From: Zonotrichia leucophrys gambelii
Lineage: Eukaryota > Chordata > Aves > Passeriformes > Passerellidae
Assembly: GCF_028769735.1 (NCBI RefSeq)
Contig: NC_088175.1
Location: forward strand, 7,502,001-7,566,000
Length of the DNA: 64,000 bases
Reading direction: 5' to 3'
Shown: positions 48,355-60,352 of the stretch, piece by piece
Position numbering within the stretch: the first letter of the stretch is position 1
Layout: the number at the start of each line of letters is the position of its first letter
Program-made: the position numbers and the translations under genes
The notes under the pieces: generated by a model
The model's database searches: none
What the model was told of the DNA's origin: nothing
Seen by the model: the letters and a program-made list of their open reading frames with translations, nothing else

Positions 48355-51300
48355 CAAGTGTGTTCCATTTCACTTCTTCTATGAATTGCAATAAGAAGAC
48401 TGATCTGATCAATTTGCTATCCAATAAGCTGACTTGAGATGTAAGTAACAATATGTACTTGTTGAAATGTTTTTCTTCCCCAGATAAGAAATGTACACTT
48501 TTATAGGAGCAGTTCAAAATACCTTTAAGCCCTCTAAGATAGTGGAGTTCCTTCAGTTTACTTTGGACATGAGAGACTTGAGCTGCTCCCTACCAAAATA
48601 ATTATTCTCTAAATAAATATTTAGAAGTGCATTTATATACTTCTAAAGTGCATGATCAGTGACAGAAATGCACTTTTGCAACTTGCAATGAAATCTGGGT
48701 ACTCTGTCTTCTGGGGGTTGTCACCTGTGGCATCCAGGGATTTTATGAGAATGTAAATAGAGTTCCCTAAAAACCTAGGAAATATAAGTCAAAAGATCTG
48801 GATCCAGAAATCAACTAACAGATAGAAAGAGACATGCTGGGTTGATTCACTCTTACAAATTTGAGACCATCATATAATTTCTTGCAACTTCAAATTTTGG
48901 AAGGACTGGAGCTGAATTTCAGTGTTAGAGTGTGTGTGAGAGAGATGCACACATGCAAAGCTCTGTCATGCCCCATTTGTTTCTGTTGTGGGTAAGCAAG
49001 AACATTGGGTTTAATGAGGCTCAGTTTAACCTCCAGCTGTGAAATACAGGATTAGTCATATCCTGTGCTTAACCAGCTTTGTAATAATTTCACTAAATTC
49101 CACTTTTTATCTCTGTATGAGGACAGGGCCAGGGAAAAAGCTCCTAATTGCAGTTAGATCAGGCTATGAAGAAGCAGCTTTTTGTGTCTTTGATACATGT
49201 GGAGAAGTTCAAAGTACACAGAGTCTCAGTGATCCGTCCATCTGAGAAGTACTGAAAAATGTCTTGAGGGGAAACTATGCAATAACTGCAGAGGCTTTAA
49301 AACAGATTTTTACAATGAGTAAAATGCCAAATTCAAGCCCAGATCAAGAAAGATTGAGAGTCTGACATATGAAAACTACTTGGGCAACAATGGGAAGGAT
49401 GTTAATCGTTCATTGCTTTAACAAAAAAAGCCTCTTTACTCAAAACTGTGAGTTTATGACAAGACTTTCAGTTTTGTTTTTTTCTTGAAGTCAACAATGC
49501 AAATTGAAATCTTTATAAGAGACTTTTAAAGAATTTTCAGATTATCTCAAAAAAATTGAGACTGGCAATAATTGATTCTCTCTGGCTGCTTGAGTTCTGG
49601 TTCAGCAAAGAGCTTGGAACATGGGAGTTCCTCCAGCGGGGAGGGACTTGGGTGCCCAGCATGAGCTGAATCCTGCCAAGGGACCTTTGCTGCTTTATCA
49701 GCAGAGGTTCAGGTCTTTATTTATCTCATTCCCAGCTCTGTTGTTTCATGGGATGTGGGGGTTGCCCTGAGGGCAGCCCAGCAGCGTTGCTGTGGTGTGA
49801 TTTTGGAGGGGCGACAGTGGTTCCCTGTAGCCTCCTTGCCTGGAGTGCTGCTGACAGGAGAAAATGAAAGGAGACTCTGGGGGATGGTCCAGAGCTGTGC
49901 TTGATCCTACATCCATATCAACATCTGCTTCCCTGGAGGGGCTGGGGCAGCATTCTGTAGTTTCTCTGCTGGCACCCCAGTAAAGATGCTGATTTTGGTT
50001 CTAATGAGCCATGATGGGCTCTATTAATCTGTGACTCTGAAACTCCAGCCCTGCAAGCCACAGACCAGACTTGGGCTGCACCAAATGCCAGTGGCTGTAG
50101 CTGCATTTGTCTTTGTTAACTATTGAGCTGCATTTCTGTTTGGGTTATAGGCTGTGGTACTTGGATCTCTCAGCCCTGCCAGCTCATATATCCTCCTGAG
50201 CAAAGCTTGCCAGTTGTGTGATTATAATTATATACTGCAATTTGGTTTGAACTGATTATTTGAGTCTCCTGTGAGTTATGGGCTTGATCTTTCTCTGCAG
50301 ATCTCAAACAAGAGGACAAAAATGCAGACATTCTTGAATATTAGCAGTGTACTTAAGTTCCCTACCTCAGTTGCTACAGAGAATGGAGAGGTTTGAAATC
50401 TGCACTGCTTTTATATCCTGTACCCCACTGAGATGCTAATAAAACTCTTTTTCCAAGAGTAATTTTACATGGTAGAATCTGCTAAGCCTCTTACTGACTG
50501 TCTCCTGCCTTTCCCAAAGTTGTTAGCTGCCCCAACAACAGAGAATTCCAGCTGTCACCAATGCAGCCAGGTGAAATCTGGTTGCCCCTCTGGTTTTGTG
50601 AACCCACATCATGATGTGAGGGGGAAGTCAGAGCCTAGGCACAAGTGGGGATCCTCACCCCTGTGTTACATTTGGGAATGGCCAAGATCCAGCCATGGCA
50701 CAATGCCCAAATGCATTTCTAATTCTACATGGACTGCTAAAAATGGATTTACTGATGAAGCTGGCTGAGGCTGTGCTTGTGACCTCCTGGCTGAATACTG
50801 AAAAGGGAATCAAGAGAGTGGGTGTTTGACAGACCCTTATCCCCTAATGCCTTTGTCACCAGTTCAAGTGATCCCCAGATGTGTTACATGTACAACAGAG
50901 ATATGAACCAGTGTGAAGGAATTTAATCTCTCCTGTTACAGAAAGCTCATATTATTGCATGACATGGAAGATGTTAAATAGTTTTAATCTCATACCTTAA
51001 TTTTTTTCCATATTTGCAGAGTTCTTTCAAAATCAAAACTGTTGGTTTTTTATTGCACTTTCATGTGTATGATTTCCAACTTGCCTGATAAATGCTGCTG
51101 AAGCTAATGGGACTTCTCACATGTACTTAAAGTCAGATATGTGCTATGCTGAGCTTACTTTTGCCTGAATATGTCTTGTAGTGATAACTGCAATTACTGA
51201 AGCTTAATTCAATTATTTGCTAGCTTCTCACAGTGAAATTGCCCATCCCTCAGATTCCTGGTGCGTGAGACACTAAAACATGGACTAATGAGATAAGGGG

Positions 51301-51528
51301 GAAATGTTTGTGCAGGGGTGTGTGGCAGGGGATGCTCTCTGGGGCACAAGGCTGCCTGACAGGGCCAATCCCTCCTGGTGCTGAGGAGCAGGGCCCATTG
51401 CCCTGATACCCCTGAGAGAGCTGGGCAAGGCAGGTGCTTTGCACCACCTGTGTGTTGTTTGAGATGTGTTTCTGCTTTGCTTTAGCTCAGTAAAATGTCA
51501 CTGCTCTGCCTTGGGCCAGCTCCTTGTT
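48355..51528. other. AT-rich intronic stretch without recognised genes
   Basis: AT-rich unique sequence with few frames over 60 codons. A GC-richer island lies at 49610-49860. No repeat family or exon is recognised. Confidence 0.45.
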
Positions 51529-51534
51529 ACAGGG

Positions 51535-51936
51535 AGTCACCATGATATTTTCCGAAAAATCCCTTTGCCAGGATTTTTCTCCTGAGAAGCTGAGAAGCCT
51601 CAGAAAAGAAATGTAAACAATAATTATCTGATTGCTTGGAATGTGGCCTGCAGGTTGGTCACCAACAGTGCATCTTTGATTGGTTCCATGTGAATTGTTT
51701 TTAATTAAGGACCAATCCCAGTCCAGCTGTGTTGGACTCTCTGGTCAGTCACGGGTTTTTATCATCATTCTTGTCCAGCCTTCTGACGGCTCTTTTCTGT
51801 ATAGTTTAGTATAGTTTTAGTATATAATTAATATAATATAATATAATATCATAAAATAATAAATCAGCCTTCTAAGAACTTGGAGTCAGATTCTCATCTC
51901 TCACCCCATCCTGGGGACCCTCACAACACCACAACA
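51535..51936 (+). mobile_element. Solo LTR of an endogenous retrovirus, 402 bp
   Basis: It carries motifs that I recall from a widespread songbird LTR: TGATATTTTCCGAAAAATCC, CCTTTGCCAGGATTTTTCTC, CTGAGAAGCTGAGAAGCCTC, AACAATAATTATCTGATTGC, an AT-rich TATAATATAATATAAT stretch at 51826-51850, the poly(A) signal AATAAA at 51858-51863, and a CTTGGAGTCAGATTCTCATC end region. ACAGGG occurs directly before (51529-51534) and directly after (51937-51942), a 6-bp target-site duplication. That implies a start AGTCACC (expected TG changed to AG) and a CA end. No internal genes are present. Confidence 0.85.
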
Positions 51937-51942
51937 ACAGGG

Positions 51943-54363
51943 CTGTGTGCTCTGATAGTGCCTTTGCCCTCTGCAGGTGTGCTCAAGTGTGGTAGCTGAG
52001 AAGAAGAGTAAGGTGGTCAAGCTTTACCAACTGTTTGGGGGGATCACCATGCTCTGAATCTGGATAGTCAGGTATTAGTGTTTGTGCAGATGGGTTCTGC
52101 AAGGCTTCATTCATGAATATAGGGAAAGGGGTTGAAGTTCAGCTAATGATGTTATCTTGCCAAGTAACTCAATATTGACACCTGCATATAAGACCTTTGG
52201 TCACCTGTGGTACACTTATGGTTTTTTTAAAGATAATAAAATAACTTTATTTTAAAGTTTATTTCTGTTAGGTTTCCACTTGTATAATGTTCTGTTCCCA
52301 TCTAGCTGGCTGAGTGCAACAGCTTCCCAAGGAATTTCAGTAAGGCAGAGAGAGCTAATGCATCCACAAGCAGCTTTTTGGAACTGGGGGGCTGCCTTTA
52401 GTGCTGCTGCTGATTGTTTAGGGCTCTGATTGCTCATTCTTTCACTTGCTAATGTTGGTGATTTCCATTTTTTAATCATCTGAATGTATTAAATATGCCA
52501 CTAATTTATTTTTATTTCTGCCCTGTACCTGTGCAAGAGACATTGGTTAGTGATATCTGTGTTTTGGCCAAGTTCAAATCAATGCCATTTGCCTATGTGA
52601 AGTGTGCACTTTCAGCTAAATTGCTACAGGAAATAACAGAAAAAGGTCTTGAGCTAAATCTTCCATTTAATTACTCAGTTGCAAACAATGGGTGTTTGAG
52701 TGTCAAAATTGAGGCAGTTTCAATTACTGGAACAATTATGGTTTAGAGTGTTGTTGCTAGTAGGTTAAGAATTTATATTACAGTGACAGACAAGTAATCC
52801 AGGTAATGGGCAGTGCAAGAGTCCATAAAGATGAAGGCAGCCTGACACTGAAATAAAACCTTCTGCATTTTTTTAGCTCTTCACAAATGTATATAATCAA
52901 AAGCCAAAGTCTCAACAGAGTTTTCCATCTAACATCCAAGATTTATGGATGAAACAAAAATCTGAAGTAAGAGCAATTTTTTTTTAATATTGGCTTTTTT
53001 TCCCATGTAGAGAATTATCCAAATCATAAGCCAAGATCGTTATGGGCTTACATGGTCAGGGTGTGATGCCCTTGCCCTGTTGCTGAGGACCAAGTTCACT
53101 CTGATGTTTTTAAATCATGGCTGAAGGAAATTCTGTGCTTTGTAAAAGGGGAGGTAGCCACTGAAAAATGGAAATTGCTTGTGTGTCACAGGGCTGGGTG
53201 ATGGTGTGGCATAACAATTTGTCCAAAGAAAATCTTCTGAGCTAGTGTCAATAAGGGCATGTTCTCTTGTCAATATTGAGTTCCTTGCAGTATTCCTTTC
53301 CATCTATTTGCATTTCATGCTGTTACATAATTTCTTCTAAAGTTGTGTTGAAAGCAGATATAATATTAATACATTTAAGTGGTGCGGTGTATAATCCGCT
53401 GTCTCCTGAGCTTAGTGCAAGTGGGTCTGCATTGTGGGAAAATGAGGCTGATTATTATAAACCCTTGGAAATGACAGTCCTTTGGGAAGTCTGCTGCCAG
53501 TGACTCATGTATGCTTGATTCTCTGTGTTCTGGACACATTTTGCCATCCCTTTATGCTCCCCAGAGGTAAATAAAAAGGGGCTCAGGGCCTTCAGTTTGG
53601 AGCTTTGTTGTGTGTTTTTAAAAATCACTTGTGAACCAGGAGAGAAAGTTTTCACAGTGCAGGGGGTTAGAAATGAGTTACAAAGGGGTGGGGAGAGCTG
53701 TGGTCCTCAGGTGCCTGCAGGCTGTCCCTCCTTGCCCCTGCCTGCAGGAGGATGCTCTTTGCTTCCAGCAGCTCTTTAGCACTTCTGCCAAGGCTCCAGG
53801 GATGCTCAGGCACTGGATGCCCCTGTTTAGACACCCAGATTGCTCCCCAATGACCCCACAGCCCGTGGGGAGAGGGGAAGCTGTGACCCTTTGTGAAGGC
53901 TTTAATATTTCCCCAGGGCACAGGGTCAAACTGATCATTTATGATTAAATACTTCTTAAAATCTGTTTTCAGCCTTCATCTGTAAGAATTTATCTGAAAG
54001 GAGAAAAAAGTGTTTTCAATTAAAGGCTACTTATGTAACAACCCTGTTTTGAATGCTAATTCATGAATTACTGGGAGCTGACAGTGCTGCTTTTTAATTT
54101 TCCACGGTCATTTCAGAACATAATTCTAATTAAAATCATTTTTTGCTAATCTCTCATAAATACTGAGAACTTTCTGTCAAGTAAATTTCTGTCTTTCTGT
54201 ATTTAATTTATGTTAAGAACAGTCCATTTTGTTGCATCAAAGTATTTCAGAATCAAATATTTGTCTTCTTTATTCTCCCTTCTAGCAGAAGTAACACTGA
54301 AGGGTAGCAGAAAAGATAATTTGTCTGACTTGTCTCTAAGTTTTCAACACTTTATCTTCACAG
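51943..54363. other. AT-rich intronic stretch with a conserved-element candidate
   Basis: Unique sequence. The block 53950-54170 is dense in TAAT/ATTA motifs, with GAATGCTAATTCATGAATTA, and could be a conserved enhancer. The frame at 52495-52746 resembles no known protein. Confidence 0.4.
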
Positions 54364-54447
54364 TTGGTCCAACACGGCCACAGCACTGATCTGACTTTAC
54401 TGGACAGAAACGAAGAGGAAAATAAATGTTTCTTTGTAGCACTTTGA
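54364..54447 (+). other. Possible alternative terminal exon of CCDC85C (speculative)
   Basis: A pyrimidine-rich stretch ending CTTTATCTTCACAG lies just before. The following sequence, read in phase 0 as exon A requires, is open for 27 codons beginning LVQHGHSTDLTLLDRNEEEN and then stops at TGA (54445-54447). The composition is polar and protein-like. There is no good donor, so it would be a terminal exon, giving a shortened protein after the coiled coil. An AATAAA at 54421 lies inside the frame, and no clear poly(A) signal follows closely. Chance of such a frame is high, so this is a weak call. Confidence 0.2.
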
Positions 54448-57400
54448 CCTTAAAATACCACAAACACCATCCATCTTCTTGTGTTATTTGTGTTATTTTT
54501 CAATTGAATCACTCAGCACAGCAGGTCAAAAAGTCAGAGGCCACCATTTCTTCTCTTTGCTAGCAGGGTAGAAAGCTTTGATAGGAACAAGTGTTTGCTG
54601 TTTTTTCATTGTTTTGTTTTGCCTTTTTTTTTTTCTTTTTTAATGTAATTTTAGTCTTTGGTAAGCACCAAGACTTTAATTTCTATCTCAAGCATTTTAA
54701 ATTATACATTATTTGTTATGGGAAAATATCCCTTTCCACCCATCAAATTGCTTGTTTTCTACAGAGAAAAAAAGTTGGTTTTGCAGTCTATTTTTACAAA
54801 AAAACTTGGTTTGTTGGACTTACTCTTTTCTCACTGGTAGGAATTGACCAAACTCCCTTCCCTGGTGGGAGGGACAGGCCTGTGTCCATTTGTTTCATAA
54901 CAGGCTGGCAAAGTCTTGGGCTTTGGTCCAGTGGCATCTTCTGGGTCGCTGTGAAGTCCTGCCCAGTTGAAAAATTTATCCATAAATGTTTTGTCATATT
55001 TTGTGAGTGCTGAGGAGTGATTGTGTTGGAATGCTGGCAGTGGGGTGTCAGTGCTGGCAGTGTGGGGCACAGGTTTGTGCTGCCACGTGAAGGTGCTGGC
55101 TCTGCAGGCTTGTCCCTGTGCTCATCAGGAAGTGCTGAGCTGGACCAAGGGCAGGTCTTGCACTTTTGTACCCCTGTGAAAGTCAGGACATGCTTGCTTT
55201 TTCTTTTTCTTATTTTTTTTTTTCTTCTTTGAACTGTGGATGAAACTAGGGTTTGAAAAATATTGACAGCAAGAGCCACTCTTGGAGCAGTCAGTGGCCA
55301 GTTGTTGGTGTTTGCTGGGGGTTTGAGTCTCCTGAGCTCTCCTTTGGTCTCTTTTGCTGTGTCCCTCCTTCTCTCTGCTCCTCAGCTCAGAAAACATTTC
55401 CAATAAAAGTTCAGCTGGGACTGCATGCTCCCACAGAGTTTTAGTTCAGGTGAAAATGATTTTGCTGATAAATTTCTTGAAACTCCAGAAATGTGAAGTG
55501 ATTTTACCTGAAGGATAATTTATTATAGATATGTTGCCCTTTAGTTGAGATAATCTCCAGCAATGATGATGGAACAGAGATGATCAGGGATTCTACTTTT
55601 AAAATGTCTTTCTGACTAGAAAAGCAATTTGGGATCTACTTACATCTCAGTAATGAAAATTGGGTAAGGTAATAAGAGATTTCATTTTGTGAGTGAATTG
55701 ACAATGCAAATACCAGGATTTTTAATTTAGGTTTAAGTGGAGTAATGGCTACTCATTCTGATGCATCATTAGTCATATTGCTTTTTAATGAGGGATTCAC
55801 TTTCTTTCCCTGGTTAGCTCTAACACTGATAGCAAAGCCCAAGGAATGTGCAAATGTTTAGGGAGGTCTGTTGAATATGTGTCACTGCATCATTTTAATT
55901 TTAAAAAGAGAAAAAAAGCAGTTTTCCTTCTATGGTGAAAAACCATACATTTCCCTTTAGTACAGGGAAGATAAATAGTGCAGAGCTGTGATTGGTAGCC
56001 TGTTGTGAAAAACCACAAGCAATAAAGTGAGATACATTCCCAAATAACTTCTAGAAAATATAGGAGGAAAATTGCATTGAGTGGAGGGCTCATGGAAGAG
56101 GCTTTATGACAGACAGTGGGAGGAAAAAGTTTACTCTGCCCATCTCTGACAGGGATGTCTTATAAGCAATGTCAGGTGAAGACTCTTTTTGCACTAGCAA
56201 ACCCACTCTGCTCCAAACACCTTGTTCCTCTTCTGGAGAGGTCTCTGCTCAGTGTTTTTATTTCTTAGATGTCTTTTCTTTTTCTTGTCCTATTTTTTTT
56301 CTCTTTTTCCTTTCTGTTCTTTAATTAAGAGCTTGTTTTGATGTTCATTGAACTCAGTGGGAATCTTTCCATCAAATTGAATGCATTAGGTCAGATTCAT
56401 AATCAGCTGCCACTGAAACAACCTAACAATAGTTTTGTCACACACTAGTGAAATCTTAAATGGGATTTGCTTTAAAAAAAGCAATAGAACTAATCCATTA
56501 TAAACACTTGTTAGAGCAGAGTTTTGACTGTATCTGTGTATTTACCAACACAATTTCAACCAATTTAAGCCAAATTGAAATTAAGGCAGACTTTTTCTCC
56601 AGGCAGGAGCATAGGGCAGTTAATTAAATCAATTTAAACTAGTGTGGTTTAAGTGACAGCAGTGTGATACTGGGTGCTGTCTGGACTTGGTTTGGTTGTC
56701 TCCCTTCCTTAGTTGGGCAAAGCATTTTGACTTTCTGTGAGGACAAGCTGTAATGTGATGAAACACCATCATGTGGGGAATCCAATGTAGACCAACCCAT
56801 TCAGATTTGGGGGCAAGACAGCAAGTTTCAGGGATGGAAATGTCCAGCAAACCTCTCTTTCTCAGGCCTGTTTACATATTTATGGTACCCCACAATTGTG
56901 TGGCATCCTGCAGGTCTCAGTGTGGTTTGCAAAAGTCTGAGTAACCCATGGCCTGTAAACTGCTGAGGCCACACACTCTTCTGGAGCAGAGATTTGAGGG
57001 GATCTGCAACCCCTGGGTTCTCCAGCACAAAGATACAACCTCACATTTTGGTTCTGCTGTTTTGTTCTGCTTTTCCCTTGGCCACACATGTGCCCCTTCA
57101 TCCCAGGTGTCAGGGCAGAGTGCCTGAGCTCCCAACTGGCAGCCCAGGGCAGTGCCAGGAGCTCTCCAGGAGGTTGCTGTGTCCCCACACACCGGAGGGG
57201 AGAAGGGGTTGCACACAGCAGGGATGTGGGAGCACGACCAGCCAAGGTGAAATCCTGTCAGGATAACCACCAAGAGACATCACATGCCTGGGACACTGCA
57301 GTAAACCAAGAGTCTTCTTATCATCCTCAATTGTGACCTGCTAACCTTTCTTTGAAATATATACCTCCCAGGAATAGTGGAAACTCAGTTTTGCTGCAGT

Positions 57401-58638
57401 CACTTTTCAGCTTCAGAAGGAGTTATCTCCTTCAGATCTCTCTCTCTCTGACTCTCTGTTGTGAAATGTGAAAGAAATACAGGCCACATCTTCTCTCTTC
57501 ATAAATTCAGGGGAATCCCAGATATCTGATATGCTGAACTCATTCTGTACCACTTGACTCCATGTGAGACACAGCAGCTCCCAGCAGATTGGGTCACACG
57601 GGACTGGCATCCATTTCTCATTATGGCTTTCTTGAGAACTGCCCTTCTCTTCACAGCTTATAAAAGGAAAGTTGATAGGGTGAGGCCTCCAGAATGGTTG
57701 TGAAAGCACTGGGTAACTGTAGAAGTTTTAAGCTAAGAAAACAGCATTTTGAAATAAAACCAAAGTTGAATATCAGCTAAAACAGGCCGTGTAGCTACAA
57801 GAAAATATATATGACACTGACAGAAAATAATGTATCCACTCAGAGGGCATTAATTCTTCTCTTTGAGCAGGAAATGGAAATGAACTTCTGATGTTTCCAG
57901 AGATCTGTGCATGACAACAGTCTCCGAAGTCCCTGTTATGTTCAGGCCTTTGGGTTACTGTGGGGTTTTTACATACAATTGATATGATTTATGAGATTTC
58001 TTGTTAAATTTTATTGCTCCAATGATTTTTCTTTGGTTCTTTTGAAGTAGAAAACATAATTTCTGTAGCAAATGGCAGTTGAAAGTCTTAATAGAGCATA
58101 AAAATCTGAAAGGTCATGATTTTTATACTTTAATATAGAGGACAGTGCACTGCTTGATACTCCTAAAAATAGGAAAAATTAATGAGATGTTTATTGGTGA
58201 TAAAGATAGAATCTTCTCCCAGACCTTTGATTTTGGCTGCTTGTGTATTGGCTTTTTCTGGGTGCACTTCTATAAATGAGAAACACTTCTCATTCTTTAT
58301 ATTTCAAGATCACAGAGAGTTAAACACACAAGGCAGAAATTTTGTCCCAAGGTGATTATTCAGTACTCCTAACACCCAGTGCTCCTTCCCCTGTGAGTGC
58401 AGACTATTGGTTGCATTTATCTGGTTTTTAGGGTCATATTAACCACCTTCATTTATCTGACGGTGTTTAAGACCTGTGGGTGCAAGCAAATTTGTAACCA
58501 AATAAGAAACTGTTCTTGTCAACACACATTTTGCAAGCTTAGGTGAATGACAGTAGCACTGTTTACAAAGCCTTAATCTAGAAAGTGTCTCCTGGTGTGG
58601 GTTTTTTTGGTTGGTTGGTTTGTTTGTTTGGGGTTTGT
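54448..58638. other. AT-rich intronic stretch without recognised genes
   Basis: Unique sequence with T-rich tracts at 54622-54641 and 55200-55226, and a short CT repeat at 57436-57456. The block 56560-56660 has repeated AATTT/AATTA motifs and might be a conserved element. No exon is supported. Confidence 0.4.
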
Positions 58639-58749
58639 GGATTTTTTGCAGATTTTGATTTAATCTTCACAATTAACAATTTTTTTTTAATTTTTTGAAA
58701 AATCTGCAAAAAATCTGGATTTTTTGCAGATTTTGATTAATCTGCACAA
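58639..58749. repeat. Fold-back repeat complex: direct repeat plus hairpin
   Basis: GGATTTTTTGCAGATTTTGA is present at 58639 and again at 58717, each followed by TTTAATCTTCACAA or TTAATCTGCACAA. Between them lies an inverted copy. AATCTGCAAAAAATC (58701-58715), TG, and GATTTTTTGCAGATT (58718-58732) form a perfect 15-bp hairpin with a 2-base loop. Direct and inverted copies of one 20-base segment within 110 bp suggest replication template switching. It lies 320 bp before exon B. Confidence 0.85.
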
Positions 58750-59065
58750 GACTAAAAAAAATTTATTTTTATGTGCTTCTTAGCAAATGTTTTTTTATTG
58801 AGCATGTAGGAACTTAGGTAAAACAAAAATGCCTTCCTGCTGTATCACTTAATGTGGCAGACCTTGACCAGTTCACCTCCAACTGCTTGCAGGTGTTTTC
58901 TCTGGGACTGGAATGGAAAAAGCACTTTATTCCAGTGTTCACTGTCACTGTTGGTGCAGGGAGAAGGAAAGAGGGGACAGATGTGGTCATGGCAAAAGCC
59001 AGGACATCAGGAGGGGCCCAGCTTTCTTTCCTCCCATTAACATTTCCTGTTTTCTGTTGTTTTTG

Positions 59066-59071
59066 CAGCAG
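59066..59071 (+). promoter_or_regulatory. Tandem NAGNAG splice acceptor of CCDC85C exon B
   Basis: The intron ends TTTTGCAGCAGTCC. Two AG dinucleotides three bases apart (59067-59068 and 59070-59071) both follow the pyrimidine-rich stretch CTGTTTTCTGTTGTTTTTG. Use of the first gives an extra Gln codon and use of the second removes it. CAGCAG is a favourable NAGNAG arrangement, in which the upstream site is usually dominant. Both choices preserve the frame. Confidence 0.7.
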
Positions 59072-59173
59072 TCCAGCACGGGGGACCTGCGGACCCTGAG
59101 GAAAGGATTGTCCCCGTACCACTCTGAGTCCCAGCTCTCCTCACTGCCACAGTACCAGGACGCCCTGCAGAAT
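59069..59173 (+). CDS. CCDC85C: CCDC85C internal coding exon B (probable exon 3)
   Basis: This 105-nt exon has 35 codons and reads QSSTGDLRTLRKGLSPYHSE followed by SQLSSLPQYQDALQN. It sits between a TTTTGCAG acceptor and an AAT|GTAAGA donor. The frame is phase 0 at both ends, matching the phase-0 end of exon A, and the junction would read KLLSQ|QSSTG. The block LRTLRKG.SPYHSESQL.SLP..YQD.LQN is, as I recall it, characteristic of CCDC85C just before its conserved C-terminal region, and it distinguishes this gene from CCDC85A. It is a serine-rich, probably unstructured linker downstream of the coiled coils. No later exon (the C-terminal VVHAMKVLEVHENLD region) is found in the 4.8 kb that follows. 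Because the exon is symmetric, skipping it would keep the frame. The acceptor is a tandem CAGCAG, so the first Gln may be optional. Confidence 0.87.
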
Positions 59174-59202
59174 GTAAGAGACATTTTGGGTTTCCCCCCC
59201 TG

Positions 59203-59280
59203 CAGCTGCTGGTTGCCCCAAGGAGTGCTGTTACTCATGATTTTTTGTTAATCTTGTCAGCCAGGCTGGGATACATCCAA
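59203..59280 (+). repeat. Diverged repeated segment, copy 1 (partner at 60353-60432)
   Basis: CTGCTGGTTGCCCCAAGGAG, TACTCATGATTTTTTGTTAA, TCTTGTCAGCCAGGCTGG and ATACATCCAA occur here in the same order and spacing as in the partner. The segment starts 30 bp after the exon B donor. The source family is not recognised; it may be a local duplication or two copies of an unknown dispersed repeat. Confidence 0.75.
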
Positions 59281-60352
59281 TTACAGGGGAGCTCTCACAA
59301 GGGATTGCTCACCCTGAACCTGGAGTTGCAAACATGCAACAAAAACCTTGGGAGGATTTGGAGCCCCTGGAACATTAATCTTTGCCTGAATTTAGTTCAT
59401 CAGCTTCCCAGAGTGGGTTTTCAGTCAACTGACAGTCACTGTTGTGAGTCTTTTAAAGCTGGGGTGATGCTTGTTACACCTTGGTAAATGCCCTGTGCCT
59501 GCAGTAAAAAAGTTGGTTGTGGGTGAAGCTTGCCAGGTGTCTGGCAGTGCATGGACAGGGTTGTTTATGAGTAAGTTCTTAGGTTTTTCTGTATCACAAA
59601 TGAGGTCTGGGTTTCCTAAGATTTGCCTGCATTGCTTCCCAAACCACAGAAGAGCTTTGACTAAAGCCTCTTGGATAAGGTGGAATCTGTGCTGCTGTGC
59701 AGGCATGGCTGAGGAGCCCTGCCAGCTGTTTGCCTTCCAGATGTTTCCCTCACTGCTTGGGCCTCTAGGTTTGGGTGGTGATGCTGTTTTCCAGATTAGA
59801 GGAAGAGTGTAGAAACACTCAGAGTTCCTGGTGGGAGTGGGCTGTGAGTGTTATGAGTGTGAGAAAAAATCCTGATGGCAGCAGAGCTGGAGAGCCTCCC
59901 TGCTCCATGTCTGGAACCCTGGACAGCAGGGCTGCAGCTCCTGTAGGACCAGTCATGTGTTGGCTGCTTGACTGGGAAAAAGTCATTCTGTAGATTTAGT
60001 CTATCTCTTACAGTTGTAAAGAAGGGCACAGTGATAATTTAATAAGGTTTGCATAAATGAAACTCAAGTATGGAAGCATATCCCCTTCCTATCCCTGCTA
60101 ACTGGCAAGATGGATAGAGATGCTTCAAGCTAAAAAAAGAGGGATAAAGCTGTCCAGGTGAATATTCACTTTTGTGACTTTATGCCCCATGTGTAAAGAT
60201 AGGACACTTTATAGGGAGTGCAGAGAGACTTGAACCTGGAGATGCTTGTCTGGCTGTGCCAGCCTTACAATTTTGGAGATTTTGCTTTGCTTCCCTGGTG
60301 CTCAGGCTCTTGATCCCCAGCTTTGTTCCAGGTTGGTGATGCTCAGTCAGCC

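Larger units (their letters stand above)
42283..59068 (+). other. CCDC85C: CCDC85C intron between exons A and B (16,786 bp)
   Basis: It begins GTAGGT directly after exon A and ends TTTTGCAG before exon B. It is phase 0. It is more AT-rich than the upstream intron, especially 48.4-58.8 kb. It contains a 39-bp duplication, two solo LTRs (48040-48348 minus, 51535-51936 plus), a fold-back repeat complex at 58.6 kb and one possible alternative terminal exon at 54364. No other coding sequence is recognised. Confidence 0.8.

Noticed and set aside
42206..59173. Assignment of the two exons to CCDC85A instead of CCDC85C
   Set aside because: The coiled-coil exon fits CCDC85C better (QLETKVKLLEDD rather than QLEARVRQLEEE), and the LRTLRKG.SPYHSESQ block is known to me only from the CCDC85C-type sequence. 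A protein search would settle it.
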